Origin: Symbiodinium microadriaticum
Taxonomy: Eukaryota > Sar > Dinophyceae > Suessiales > Symbiodiniaceae
DNA: 64,000 nucleotides
Assembly: GCA_001939145.1 (NCBI GenBank)
Contig: LSRX01001099.1
Coordinates: 164,698 to 228,697, forward strand
Direction: 5' to 3'
Part shown: piece after piece, positions 32,301 to 43,699 of the stretch
How positions within the stretch are numbered: position 1 is the first letter of the stretch
Layout: each line of letters opens with the position of its first letter
Made by a program: the position numbers and the translations under genes
The notes under the pieces: generated by a model
Told to the model about the DNA's origin: nothing
What the model saw: only the letters and a program-made list of their open reading frames with translations
The model's database searches: none

Positions 32301-34208
32301 TGGCCCACAACAAGTTGGATATATCTCGACACCGACCAACACCACAAAGCTGCTGCACTAAGGATGATGAGCTTGCTATCGAAGAAAAAATGAGGCGCAA
32401 GTTCTTCATGCAGATACCCCTGCACTGGAAGAGCCTTGGCAGCTTTGATGGTGTTTGCTGTGGGAGTATCAGGGAGGTTTGCCTTATTTTTGGAGAAGCT
32501 GTGTGGCGAGAGTTGGGAAGTTGTGCCTGTCTTCGCAGGAACGTCGCCACCAACCTGACCAAAGACAGATTCAGCAATCCGGAACCATTAGAAGGCACCG
32601 TGCTCTCTCGGCTTTGCACATTGAAACTGCTGCAGCTCTGGCCCTGGCAGATGCTGGCAAGACTCACATGCAGTGCGTTCGCAACTTACTCTGATGTCTT
32701 GAGGTGTCTTGAGGTTCTGAATTTCCACAGACTCAAACTTGATCCTGACACTACGCCCAGTTGGTGAACCAGTCACGAGTCCAGCCCAGCCGCACGCTAC
32801 TGCGTGCCGAGCGCTTGGAGGATGCCGATCTCTGGGAAACTTGGGCTCCTGGGCCTGGGATGAGCAAAGCAGAGCAGAGCGGCGTGCTGTGTCCACCGGG
32901 GTCAGGTTAGTGTGAAAGCCGGCTTGCACGAGCGGCTGGCTGACGACGAGCAGCTGGCGGAAGACTTGAAGAATTTGGGCTTCGAGCTCAAGGTGAATAT
33001 GGTGGAGACACTGGCTTGCACATACCTGACAGCCCTGGTCGATGTGAAGTATGCTAGAGATGCAGCTGGGAATCTGTCCAGGAAAGACTTGCGAGCACTT
33101 ACAAAGCGCCCGTGCAAGTTCTTGAAGAAGGGCTGCAGGAAAGGCGACAAATGCAGGCAGGCCTGCTAAATGCGGATTGGCGGCGAATTAGCCGAAGGTT
33201 CGCCACCTGGCTGGCAGGTTCTCGCACAACGAGTTCGCCGCAGACCTCGGGGAGGAGGGATTGGCGGCAGGGCGGCGTCTCCCTGCAGGATTCCCAGTGA
33301 AGCTGAACGCAGCTGAACAGCTTACCAATGCTTCGCGTGGCAAAGCAACGACGGGTTTCGAGATGAGGTCGACGAGCTTGACAAAGAGGTCCACGAAGCC
33401 TTCCTTTGGATGGCCTGCTTGCCCCCCAGGTTCGAGGCTGCGAAGTCAGATCTTGAGACCTTGCCATCAAGGTTCTACCGAAGAGGAAGCTGAGGACCTT
33501 GGGACTTGGGACCACCTAGTTCATAGAAGTGCTGTAGCGATTCAGCTTTGGAGCTTTCCACCACGCTTCTTCTCGGATTTGACACTGCTGCCTTGAACAT
33601 TCTTTCAGCGTTCGAAGGAGATTGGTAAAGGCCAGATGAAGATCTCGAAGAAGTACGGGTATGGTGCGCACTTCTACGAAAGTTTGAACACCGCCCTCAA
33701 GGCGGTCAGATCGAAGGACACTGCCAAGAAGCAGGATCATGTACGGAGATTGCTGTGCCCATGACTTTTCAGCTTCAGTAACGGCAACGGCTGGAAGGAC
33801 GGCACCAAAATTGCGATTCTTTGTCGGGTGATCTGCGGAGTCCCATCTGACAATCCAGAAGAGCCAGACGGGAAGGACTGCATTATTCTGAAGGCCAGTT
33901 CCTGGCTTAATGCTGACTACTGGTCGGATACCGAAACCGAACACGGCGCGTACAGCTTTAAGCAAGCCTTTCCACAGAGAACAGCGTGACATCGGACGTG
34001 TCCGAAAAGCTGAGCCACAGGTAGACGAGAACAAGCGGAAGGAAGTTCTTGTCAAAAACTTCAGCAGCTCGGCATCATTCAAGCGTTGCCTCATGCTGCT
34101 TCACGAGTTCATCTCGTTTCAGGTGGTGTTTATCCCGAATACTTCCTGGCTCTTTTTGCACAAGAGGATCTGGACGCCGAGCAGGCAGACGCTATAGTAC
34201 CTGCTTAG
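29383..34208 (+). CDS. ART/PARP-type ADP-ribosyltransferase with CCCH zinc finger and pseudo-ART domain (paralogue B)
   Basis: Starts MGSGASKTP at 29383, a classic N-myristoylation pattern. Exons mirror paralogue A: DDALPEYWHPD (near 29620), YHSKGTADH (29711 on), FYAPETEHAAF (30421 on), RPCPTGEHGKTPGGCPC (30554 on), YRVRRVIRVE (to 30961), NEVYAYHGT (31273-31361), YGRGAYLGESITK (31471-31551), ADEYAKDEPDG (31606 on), VLVCRLTMGKMNCTK (31716 on) and FRELVVYDADQCYPEYLVLY (31913 on). The H-Y-E triad is kept. Next are RRKFFMQIPLHW, AERLEDADLWE, an acidic helical stretch (33.0 kb) and a C-x6-C-x5-C-x3-H finger split by a GC-AG intron (33157-33217). The second ART reads VHEAFLWMACLP, YGYGAHFYES, IAILCRVICG and GVYPEYFLALF, lacking the catalytic His and Tyr. 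It stops with TAG at 34206-34208. Length about 4.8 kb against 4.0 kb in A. Confidence 0.82.
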
Positions 34209-34248
34209 TTAGGCGTCATTCGCAGACATCGCGGTTCCCTACCCTGAT

Positions 34249-35096
34249 GCAGGCAGAGACAAATTCACAGCGCTCCGGAATCTCTGGAAGCCTTCCTCTG
34301 CCGGGCAACGATGGCGGCGATGCATCTGGCGATGAGCGAAAAAGCGAACCTCCCGAAGACCCCGACGATGCAGTTTCCGAGGCGGTTTCTAAGGACGTGT
34401 CAGAGGAAGCGTCTGTCCGCGAAGAGGCTCCTGCAGCGGTCTCGGTGTTTGCTTGAAGTTTCGGCGTCCATTGCTTACACTACAGATACTTTCGGACAGG
34501 TTGCAGACAGTGACGAGACCTTCGTGGTTTTATGGCACGAGGGATGGGGGGATGTGAAAGCCGAAGCTTTCGACGACCTGGATGAAGCAAACGAGCGCTT
34601 CGACATGCTGGATGGCGGGGCCTATGCAACGATCCTGGTCAACGGGAGGTTCAATGAGCTAAGATACTACGGAACTCGAGGCATGATTCCACCAAGCTAG
34701 CTGCACAAAATAGGAATAGACGACCACTGAAAAGCGGCGCAGGTAGGGTTATGCGAGAGATGCACGATCACTTCTGGAGCAACTTCTATCAGGCCGGAAA
34801 TTCTGGATTCTCAACTCTGACAACTACCGGACGGCTGCCTTTCTGTGTTTTCCTCGATCTGCCAGGGAGACGATGAGCACAAACCCCCATTCTTCATCAT
34901 TGCAACCAATGTTGACGGAGAAGCATATGGCGACCAGTTTGGCTCCCTGGAGGAGCGCAGAAGTTCGCAGTATGTTTGCTACGCTATCTTTTTCCAAACT
35001 TGCTGCGCAGACAAGGATGCACGTGACAACATTGAAGAGTATAATCTGCCTCTCGTCATTGTGGATTCGCCTTCCGGCGGCAAGATGGGATGGTGA
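34249..35096 (+). CDS. Small unknown protein, multi-exon, acidic N-terminal part
   Basis: Three coding-like exons follow the second ART gene. About 34249-34456 encodes an acidic Ser/Pro/Glu-rich stretch (DASGDERKSEPPEDPDDAV). About 34500-34700 reads DETFVVLWHEGWGDVKAEAF, then FDDLDEANERFDMLDGGAY, ending in TAG. About 34866-35096 reads HKPPFFIIATNVDGEAYGDQ, then GSLEE, ending in TGA. The last two share an 'F-hydrophobic-x-G-x-x-x-x-x-F-x-x-L-(D/E)E' pattern and could be two copies of one small domain. Because both carry stops, they are either alternative ends or two genes. It is also possible that the first part is 3' sequence of paralogue B. No family recognised. Confidence 0.4.
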
Positions 35097-35564
35097 CTTT
35101 CAGCGGTGTGACGGTAACATGCGACATTGACGCTGCATCGGTCCGTGTCCCTGGCATTCTTTAACTTTAATTTTTCCAAACGTAGAGGACAGGATACAAA
35201 AGAGAGCGACAAGAAACAGTCTCTGAACGTAAGGGCTCATTTCAGTAAGGGTTTTACTTCACTGCTGTGATACGAAACGACGGCCGACAGCACATGCAAC
35301 GGCAGCTTCCACCACCCTTAATTAATGGACTGCCAGTGTGCCACGAAGCTACATTGAAAGTCACCACTGCGATCGCCTTGACCGGAACCAGGTACTGCAA
35401 GAGAGATACCAACATGTCGTTAGGCCGAACTTGGTACGACACAAGCAAGCTCCTAGGAAGTTCAAACGACTTTGAGGGGGTCCGGGGCCTTGTGTGAGCA
35501 TGCAAGAAACCTTTGAGCTATAACGTTACGAATTGCATGAGTACGTCTAAGTCTAAGTACAATA
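35097..35564. other. No gene seen
   Basis: Ordinary-composition spacer between the small unknown gene and the low-complexity block. No coding or RNA signal recognised. Confidence 0.5.
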
Positions 35565-35580
35565 CCACCCTTCTGGTTCG
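35565..35580 (+). repeat. 16-bp direct repeat, left copy
   Basis: CCACCCTTCTGGTTCG, identical to 36883-36898. The two copies bracket the low-complexity block and the gap. Confidence 0.9.
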
Positions 35581-35581
35581 G

Positions 35582-36663
35582 GGACCCTAGTTTTTTGCCT
35601 TTTTTTTTTGGTTTTTTTTTGCCTTTTTTTTTTCGTCCCTCCGAGGGGTGGCGGGAAGGCAGGCAGGAAGGAAGGCGGGGAGGAAGGAAGGAAGGAAGGA
35701 AGGAAGGAGGGACGGACGAAAAAGAAGGAACGAGGGGAGACTATATTATATCATATCATATTCTACGATAATATATGACATTATATGATATTATATGACA
35801 TTATATGATGTTACATCATACTATATATGATATGATATATTATATTTTATTTTATTATATATTACATACTGTATTTTATATCATTATATTATATATCATT
35901 ATGTTTTATTATATAGTTTTATATTATGCATTATATATTATACCCTGTATATTATATACTATATATTATCTATTACCTATTGTCTATTATCTATTATCTA
36001 TTCTGTTCTATTCTATTATATTCTATTCTATTCTATTATAATATATATTCTGTAATATATATATATATATATATTATATTATATATTATATATTTCTTAT
36101 ATATTATATTTCTTATATATTATATATTATATACTATCCATTATCTATTATTTATTATCTATTGTCTATTATCTATTATCTATTCTGTTCTATTCTATTA
36201 TATTCTATTCTATTATATATAATATATATATATATACATATATATTGTTTAGTTTAGGATATATTAGATTATGTTATATTGTAGTATATATTTTTCCTAT
36301 AAAATATATTATGTATTATACCATATATAATATATTAGATATGTATAATACAACATATAATAAATCATATATCATATGTTATATATTATATATTTAGATT
36401 TTATTTTGTATTACATATTATACTATATATTATATTAAGTATTATCTAGTACATAATATAATATAATATAATATAATATAGTACAATATAACATACTAGA
36501 ATAGAATATTATATTATACTTAAAATAATGTATATTATGTTATATATTGTGTTATATCTGATATTTGATATGTTGTTATCTATGATATGATTTATAATAT
36601 ATTATATATTATATACTATATGTTATATTTTATATACTATATAATATAATATAATATGATATA
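35582..36663. repeat. Polypyrimidine/polypurine tract followed by an AT-rich tandem-repeat block
   Basis: It begins with T-runs and a (GGAA)n polypurine tract (35650-35730), then about 920 bp of almost pure A/T. Inside, a module containing TATCTATTGTCTATTATCTA followed by TTCTGTTCTATTCTATTAT recurs (about 35930-36050 and 36115-36235). Apparent open frames here are Tyr/Ile-only artefacts. Confidence 0.9.
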
Positions 36664-36868
36664 NNNNNNNNNNNNNNNNNNNNNNNNNNNNNNNNNNNNN
36701 NNNNNNNNNNNNNNNNNNNNNNNNNNNNNNNNNNNNNNNNNNNNNNNNNNNNNNNNNNNNNNNNNNNNNNNNNNNNNNNNNNNNNNNNNNNNNNNNNNNN
36801 NNNNNNNNNNNNNNNNNNNNNNNNNNNNNNNNNNNNNNNNNNNNNNNNNNNNNNNNNNNNNNNNNNNN
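36664..36868. other. Assembly gap (205 N)
   Basis: Run of N at the end of the AT-rich block, probably left because the simple repeat could not be assembled. Confidence 0.99.
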
Positions 36869-36882
36869 CCAAAAAAAATCCT

Positions 36883-36898
36883 CCACCCTTCTGGTTCG
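36883..36898 (+). repeat. 16-bp direct repeat, right copy
   Basis: Identical to 35565-35580. Resumes normal-composition sequence after the gap. Confidence 0.9.
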
Positions 36899-36956
36899 AT
36901 GGTTACTTATTTACATCTGCAAGTACAGCCGGTGGAACCGGGCGTTTGTCTTGGCA

Positions 36957-37080
36957 GCTGGAACCGAGGAAGTTCAACATGGTTCTGTCGGAATGGGGGG
37001 ATGACAGCGAGTACAGCACACATTTTGAGAAACTGCTCGATGAGATGAAGTCTTGGTTTGAGATAAATAAACCCGATTGA
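36957..37080 (+). CDS. Probable terminal exon, product unknown
   Basis: Follows a CTTGGCAG acceptor and reads FNMVLSEWGDDSEYSTHFEK, then LLDEMKSWFEINKPD, and stops with TGA. The acidic, aromatic-rich helical composition looks genuinely coding. It may be the 3' end of a gene whose upstream exons were displaced by the AT-rich block or lie in the gap. Confidence 0.45.
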
Positions 37081-37509
37081 GCGCTTCTTGGCTGCAGCGA
37101 ACAGAGGTGAACTACTGTACCAGTGTGAATGGGCCCACAGAGCTGCAGATCCATCTTCGCCAGGGATTGCACGGTTTCGCGAGAAGGGAGTAAACCCTTC
37201 GGTGTCACGACCGTGTACATACGAATGTGGCAGCCAGAGAAACGAAGCCTGTGTTCCCAACCTTTTATCATCACCTAAGATCTTCAACCAGCCAAGCCGT
37301 GTAGCGGCGATCCACGCTAGAGGTCACAGACTGCTTTAGGTAGTTCTAGTTGCGCTCGCCCCTGCTCCGAAGCTTAAAGCTTCCTGGAGAAATGTGGGCA
37401 GAGAGCCGGCCTCAACCGTGCAAACAGCGACAAAATAGGAGCGACCAGAGCCTTAGCAGAGCCGACACTTGTTGTGTTGGGATGTTTTGTGTGCGAATCA
37501 TGGAAGTTG

Positions 37510-38962
37510 TCCACCCCGAGAGCTGAAACAGCTCAATGAAAAGCCGGTGAAGCACCGGGCATTTCGGAGTCGCTTAGCGGCAGCTAGACGATTTGGTGCC
37601 GTCGGTGCAGAGATACCCCTCAAAAATCCAAGCGCCAGGGACACATTGTCTTCAACAAGAACAGAACGACATACCCTCGCAGCATGCTTCACGATTCAAT
37701 TTCGTGCTCGAGCTTTGATGAAGACTTTGCCCAGGCCTCGGGCATGCAAACAGAGCTGCTGGCCCAGCTTGGCCGCTCGCAAGACAGTGCCGTTTTCGTC
37801 ATGGGTGGATTGCGGGTCTCAGTTCTGACGCCGGGTTTCTTCTTTGCAACCGTTACAGGCTGCAGAGTACACGCCCTGAGCAATGCCAGAGGAGACGCGA
37901 AGATGATCCTAGGTCCCAGATTCTTACAGTTGTTTTGCTCGGTTTTTTGTTGCTCTGTAAGAAGCGCGGGTGTTGAGATTCACGCAGGAGGTTGAGCTCA
38001 AGTTGGTGTTTGCGAACGCCTGGCCCATAATGAGACTGTCCCCTCACCATGGTTCGTGCTTCCGGAATGCTTGCCAAGGACCACAACTCGGCCACTTTTG
38101 CTGTGGCGCTGAATACAAGTGTCAGGACCTCAATCTGCTGATTCACTTGACATGCGTGTTTCAAGCTGACTCCGCCACAGCTTGCGGTCTTGCGAACTCG
38201 ATACAGCAAGTAAGATTCTCGATTGAGCCTGTTATGAACCGGTGGAATTTGCTTGCTTGAACAGCTCAGTATTTCTGTCGGCGTCAGGTCAGGGAGGTGA
38301 AGCGGCTGATCCTACACAGGCTTCCTTTCTTCCCACCCTCAGATCTTGGCATTTTGGTTTGAAGTGTTCATCTGCTTCAGGCACTGGCCATCAAGCCCGA
38401 ACTTGATTCCAGCCACGCAAGTCGACAGGACGTCATGAGCTCCAAAGCCACCGGTGTGGAGACTGCTTCGCTTTTGCAGGATTCGGCTTTTTGCAGCAGG
38501 CCGATTGGTTCCAAAGCCAAGTGCAGATGCTAATCATTGTCAAAGCTGCATCTGCAAGTTTGCGGCATGTCCTGGATTGGCCAGGCAAGGAGCTCGGGGG
38601 CAAAGGCACAGACGACATTAAGAGCTTGAAGGATGCCAATATTTTGTTGAGCGCAGAACCCAGCTATGCTTGTTTCTGATACTGCTCTCGCCGTCGCTGA
38701 CTGCTGCAAGCCAACTTGAAAGTAGAACCAGGCAAGAACGGCCCAACCCCCGTCCATGTTATGGCCGCACCCTGCTCAGAGCGAATACATGTTGCAGTCT
38801 GGGACAAGGCAGGCTACGCCGAATGCTGAGGTCCAGAAGGACATCACAGCGGAGAAGTCCGCAACTACCACCGAAAATTCGTCCAAGTCTACAACGCAGC
38901 ACAGGGCCAAGGCTGCACAAACCGTGCTTGCTGGCACAGGCAAGGTGAATCTCGAGCGTTGA
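37510..38962 (+). CDS. Coding-like exons, product unknown
   Basis: Plus-strand stretches with protein character: 37510-37680 (PPRELKQLNEKPVKHRAF), 37684-37860 (DEDFAQASGMQTELLAQLGR), 38379-38480 (ALAIKPELDSSHASRQDVM, between AG and a donor), 38540-38675 (LDWPGKELGGKGTDDIKSLK) and 38800-38962 (AEVQKDITAEKSATTTENS, ending LER-stop). The final exon is Thr/Ser/Lys/Glu rich and looks like a flexible tail. Joins were not solved and no domain was recognised. Confidence 0.35.
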
Positions 38963-40524
38963 GGTCAGAGGGAATGCTTGCTTGACTAGCGGGGTAAAGC
39001 TCACTCAAGGTGCCATTGTACGCTTCTTTGATGAGTCCTGCGCGGAAGTGCTGGGATGGGTTTGTGGGTCCGGGCCTTAATTGTCGTAACGTCGGCAAAC
39101 ACATGAGCTGTGCCCTTGTTCTTTGCCCCGTTGCACAACGGCAAACTTGACACGCCTCAGGCCAGCGAAAGGGTTACACTGTCTTGGGATTCTAGCAGGT
39201 TGTTTTGTAGGTCCCGGGGCCCTGCGACCAGTCGTGGAGCAGTTACCGGCAATCTTTGTACGCATGTTTTTCCTGGCCGTGCTGAATCCTGAGGTTTGCT
39301 CGTCTAGTGATGAAGCAATGTCATCTGCGAGTCACTTGCAAGTCCCACGATCGAGCTGTCCGAATCGGAACCCATGGCTGGCTGATGCAAAGAACACAGA
39401 ATGTACCGAACTACACCTCAGAGAAAATATATAATCGGCTTGCCAATTTCAACTGAGGGGTCTGACGGATTCGCCAGTGTGAGCTGCCTGCCAAGCTACA
39501 GCTTCAGGTCGTTGGAGAAGCTGAGCTACTGCGACAGCTGATGGCGACGACATGCTTCCAAGAGATGAAGCAGCTTGCCCTGGAATTTTGCTGCAAAGGG
39601 AAAACCCGGCAAGCATAGGGTCAGAGGGCAGCCAGAACGTTGTTGAGTCTTTGTGGAGAGACACAGCTCTGGCCAACTCACCTGTACGCTAAGTTTTCTT
39701 ACCGGTATTTTAGTTTTCGATACCAGCACATTTCCAGCGGGCCATGCCGAACATCGGCAGCTTTACCTGTGTGCGCTTGCATGTACCAGTTCCACTGCAC
39801 TGCACAGGAAAGCCCAAATGTCGGAGTCCTGCAAAGGTCGAACTGCAAGTGCATCTTCCCACCTCGTGTTGGGAGTAGAGGGGTTGAGATAGACACGGAG
39901 CTCTTTGGCAAGGTCCCCTTTCGCGATTGAAAGTGCAGAGTTCCGTGCTGCATGGTGGTAAGTTAAAAACCGCGTGGTGTTCACAGCAGTCTTCACACTT
40001 CGACTCCGAGCTTCTTGCTAAGAATCTGCTGTGCGGCACAGTCAACGCAAGAGTTCTGTACAGACCTCGCACCTAACCTGTGCACTACTAGGCTTGGAAA
40101 GAGATAGCTGTCACTAGGCATGCTACACAGGCAGAGGTCTTGTGCATTTTCTTCAGCTCTAGACTCTAGAGAGCGTGCGCATGTCTCATGCAGAGTCGCT
40201 CAAACGGGCGACCGCATGCAGAAGCTACATCAAAGAAACAAGCCCTGCGTCTGAAAAGGTTGGCCAACCGGTTCTGTCATAGCAACATGCGGGGACTAGC
40301 GACTTCTGCAAGTGAATGCAGGGCCTTCCTTTGCAGCATCCAGTCAGAGCAATGCATGGCAGACTTCAGTCGAAATAAAAGGTACACACAACTCAGTGAG
40401 AGTGAGAGCGCGATCATTCGTTGCCGGCGTGTCCGTGTTCCCTAGACGGCAGACCGACAGCTGCACCGATGGTGTTGTCACGGCCAAGAAGCCGCATCGG
40501 CAAATATCGGCAGTGCGGCGTCCC
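38963..40524. other. No gene recognised
   Basis: Only short frames without family character on either strand. It includes the 5' flank of the GT8 gene. No RNA gene or promoter element could be identified. Confidence 0.4.
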
Positions 40525-43500
40525 ATGGCAAGGGCAAAAGCTCAGCCACGCCGATTGCAACTCCTCCTCATCAGATTTGCTGGCTTCCTCGCTCTGGTGC
40601 TTATGGTACTGGTGACCTGTAGTCGCACGGTCGGTGTCTCGGTATAGCTGAGATAATGCGGGTGTCTGCCCGCTTTTTTGGTCACAGTCGCGATGTTTCA
40701 ACAATGAGGTCGGCATGCTGGATCGAAGCTCACTTCAACTCCCATCCAATATCGCGGAACCCACTATGCGTTCTGAAGCTGCCAAGCTGCCCGAAAGCAG
40801 TGCCAACCAGAGCCATTCAGCAAAAGATGCCGGCCTGGGACTGGGTTCGGGTGCATGGATGCCTCCACTGACATCGTCACCTTTCTCGGCTGCGACTTTC
40901 CCAGAAGAGGAGCCCGACACGTCTTTGTGGCAGGTGGCAAGCGCAGCCCCGACTGCGAGTGCTGAACCGATCAAGGTTGGCGATACGAGCACCTTTGATC
41001 GCATCTCGGCCCAAAAACGGGGAACAGCCGTGTAGTCTTGCCACAATCGTGTTGTCCCTGTGTGTTCCATCTAGGTCCGATGCACGGAGCGTGCATGAGT
41101 GACCCCCAAGAGAACAGCCGAGGAGTCCATATCTGCTTCTGCAGCGATGATGCTGACTTGCGGCCGTTGGCAGTGGCGATTAACTCGACGATGCACCACG
41201 CCAGCCGACCCATGGCTTCGTTGAGATGCAGCGCGGGACTCTCCAGCTAGCCTTTGAACGCATAGGGCATAGGAATTACGGCAACGCGTTAATGAAGTTT
41301 GACTTGGACAGAGGTGCATCGTCTTTTCAACGTATGCCTGATGACTACGGGATATGTATTCAATCTGATGTGATCCCTGAAACCTGATATCTGCACGTAC
41401 CGGACTCCTTCTTTTGCCTCCGGGTCCAGAGATGAGCACAGGCTTGGAGGTGCAGGCATAGCTGCAGAGCCTTCCTTCAAAAGCAAGGCTTCGGACAGAC
41501 ACTTATGGGACAAGTACACATTGACCAGTGCCTCTGGTTGTGGGACTTGGTTGCCTGGAAAGCTGAAGACTGTACAGTGCACGAAGCAGTGAAAAAGACG
41601 AAAAACGAACAGTTCAAATCTGTAAAACCGATGCCTTCTTTCAACGTTCTCACGAAAGTTGGGTTTTGGAGATGCAGAAAACTGTAGCAGTCAAGAAGAC
41701 CGACCGCGCAGAAGAGGCGGGGTGTAAAGACAGAAGCTGTTATTCCAGCATCGGGGTAGACGGGTGTGACGCGCGGCTCAAATGCAGTGGAACAGGCCGT
41801 ACCATGCCCTTGGCTACTCATACTCTGCTTGGTTTAGGTTCCGGAACTCACCCCTGACAGAGAGCTGTGCGCCCTTCCCAGCCCCAAGGATCTGAGCAGC
41901 TCCTTTTTCATGTGGTGACGGCGGAAGACAAGGTTTCGGCCGTTGCCCAGAAGCTGAAGGAAATTATGCCGCCGTTGCAAGCACAGCTGGTGATGCACAG
42001 CAACGCAACTTTGCAAGCACACATCAAGAGCCTCTTGACTTGATGATTTGGCAGTTGATTACATACCTGGCAAGCCTCCTCCTATCCTAGCATTTGCTGT
42101 CAGTCAGAGTCGTTTCTGCCGAGGCTTGATCAGCTATCGCAAAAGCTCGGGGGCCAGAAAAGGCTTGGCAAGCCCCTTCAACTTTGCCCCCTTCTATTTG
42201 GAGGACGGCTGCCGCATCAGAAACAAAGCATGAAACGCCTGAAGCAGAATGATTCACACAGAAGAAACAGGAGTTTCTGGCTGCAAAGGGGTCCGAAATG
42301 CCAAGCAGGCAGGCCTTGCTGACATCATGTGACACGAAGCCCAAACTCTTCCTGCATGCGCATGATCGGAGGCTGGTGTACATGGATTCGGACGTTGTCC
42401 TACAAGGTGATGTGGCCTTGCTCGCAAAGCTCGACATGGAAGGCCATCCAGTGGCAGCGGTGGAGGACTGCTCGCAGCACTTTGCTTCCCGACTGCAAGA
42501 CATCGCGCAATGTTGAGGGGTTGCTGGCTCTGTGATTTCCTTGAGGGGACATCGAACTCAGGATTTGTACATAGACTTTGAAGACTCTTGGCTGCCAAGT
42601 TACCTATGACCACGAGCTAGGTCAGCCTGGCTGTGCTCTTGTTAGGTCCGCACTTTGGAATCGGTTTTTGGTGGCCCAGGAGTTGTCGACCCTTGGCCTC
42701 AAGCGCCCCGGTGATGTTCTCAGATTTGGGCTGCGAATGTTTTGGCGGGAGAGCTTGCTGATGCTTCCTGTCGGCCCCAGAGGCTTGGAACCGGCGGAGT
42801 GCGTCTTCAACCGCGGTGTGTTCGTAATGGACGTCCGAAGGTGGAAGAAGCTGCAAATCACCCGGGAGATTGAGCGCTGGATGGCGCGATACCGCGAATC
42901 GAAGAAAGACCCCGGGTGGCGAAGGAATTTGTTTTGGACGATACATTCGCGGAATGAGCTAGACCATTGGAAAGCGACAGCTCAAGAAAGTTATCTCCGG
43001 GCATCGGGCATTCCCGTTACTCGACTTGTGTCCTTCAGGACTTATACAAGTTCGGGCTCTCTCAGCCCCCGTGGCTTCTTGCTCTGCACGACAGATACAG
43101 CCATCTCAGCCTTGGTCTTGGATGAGAGGACTGGAAGGAAGTTTTTGAGGCTGTACAATCTCACATGCTCAGGCGAGACCTGGAACTGTCGCGGTCTTGG
43201 CCGCGAAACATTGTCTCAGAAGGAGACACAATCATTCTCCGTGCAGAATTCTCTAGCAGACAGAGCAGACAGTGACAAACTAAACCTTGGCCTCTTCAAG
43301 TCTCAGGAGCTCAAGGAGTTGAAGGCTGACTTGAAGATGGACTTCAAGGCGCTGCAGAAGGCCGGAGTCCTGGGGGTCGTGACAGTCGTGACGTGCAGCA
43401 CGGGAAACAATCCCGAGGCTGGATTGCGCCCTTCAGGGGATCAGGTGCGGCCTTACCTTGCGCTGGGTACCCAAAGTTTCGTGGGGATGTGCTTTGCCAG

Positions 43501-43640
43501 AATGTCTGTTGCTCAGCGGAGTGGGTCGATCGCATCTTGCAGCTCTAAGGTCCTGCTCAGCAGATGCCAAGCTGCTGCATTTCAACGGAAAGTTAAAACC
43601 GTGGCAGGCTGACAAATGGGCACAGAGCTCAGCAGTCGTC
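40525..43640 (+). CDS. Family GT8 glycosyltransferase, type II membrane protein
   Basis: The ATG at 40525 gives MARAKAQPRRLQLLLIRFAG followed by FLALVLMVLVTC: basic residues then a single hydrophobic segment, a Golgi/ER signal-anchor. Exons then follow GT8 order. 41092 on: VHICFCSDDADLRPLAVAIN, the nucleotide-sugar-binding start. About 41903: LLFHVVTAEDK. About 42160: GLASPFNFAPFYLED. About 42375: LVYMDSDVVLQGDVALLAKL, with the metal-binding DSD (DxD). About 42800: CVFNRGVFVMDVRRWKK. About 43045: FGLSQPPWLLALHDRY. About 43575: AKLLHFNGKLKPW. The family transfers sugars from UDP-sugars with Mn2+ (glycogenin, galacturonosyltransferase and LPS galactosyltransferase relatives). The acceptor cannot be told. 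The stem region is probably encoded near 40.7-41.0 kb (Ser/Ala/Pro/Glu-rich). The end is not fixed. Confidence 0.85.
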
Positions 43641-43699
43641 AGCGGTGAAACAAGCTGCTCGCTGCCTGCAGCAGAACTGAACAAGCTGAGCTCAGCGCA

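Noticed and set aside
35805..36222. Tyr/Ile/Leu-rich open frames in the AT block
   Set aside because: They are translations of TAT/ATT simple repeat without any complexity.
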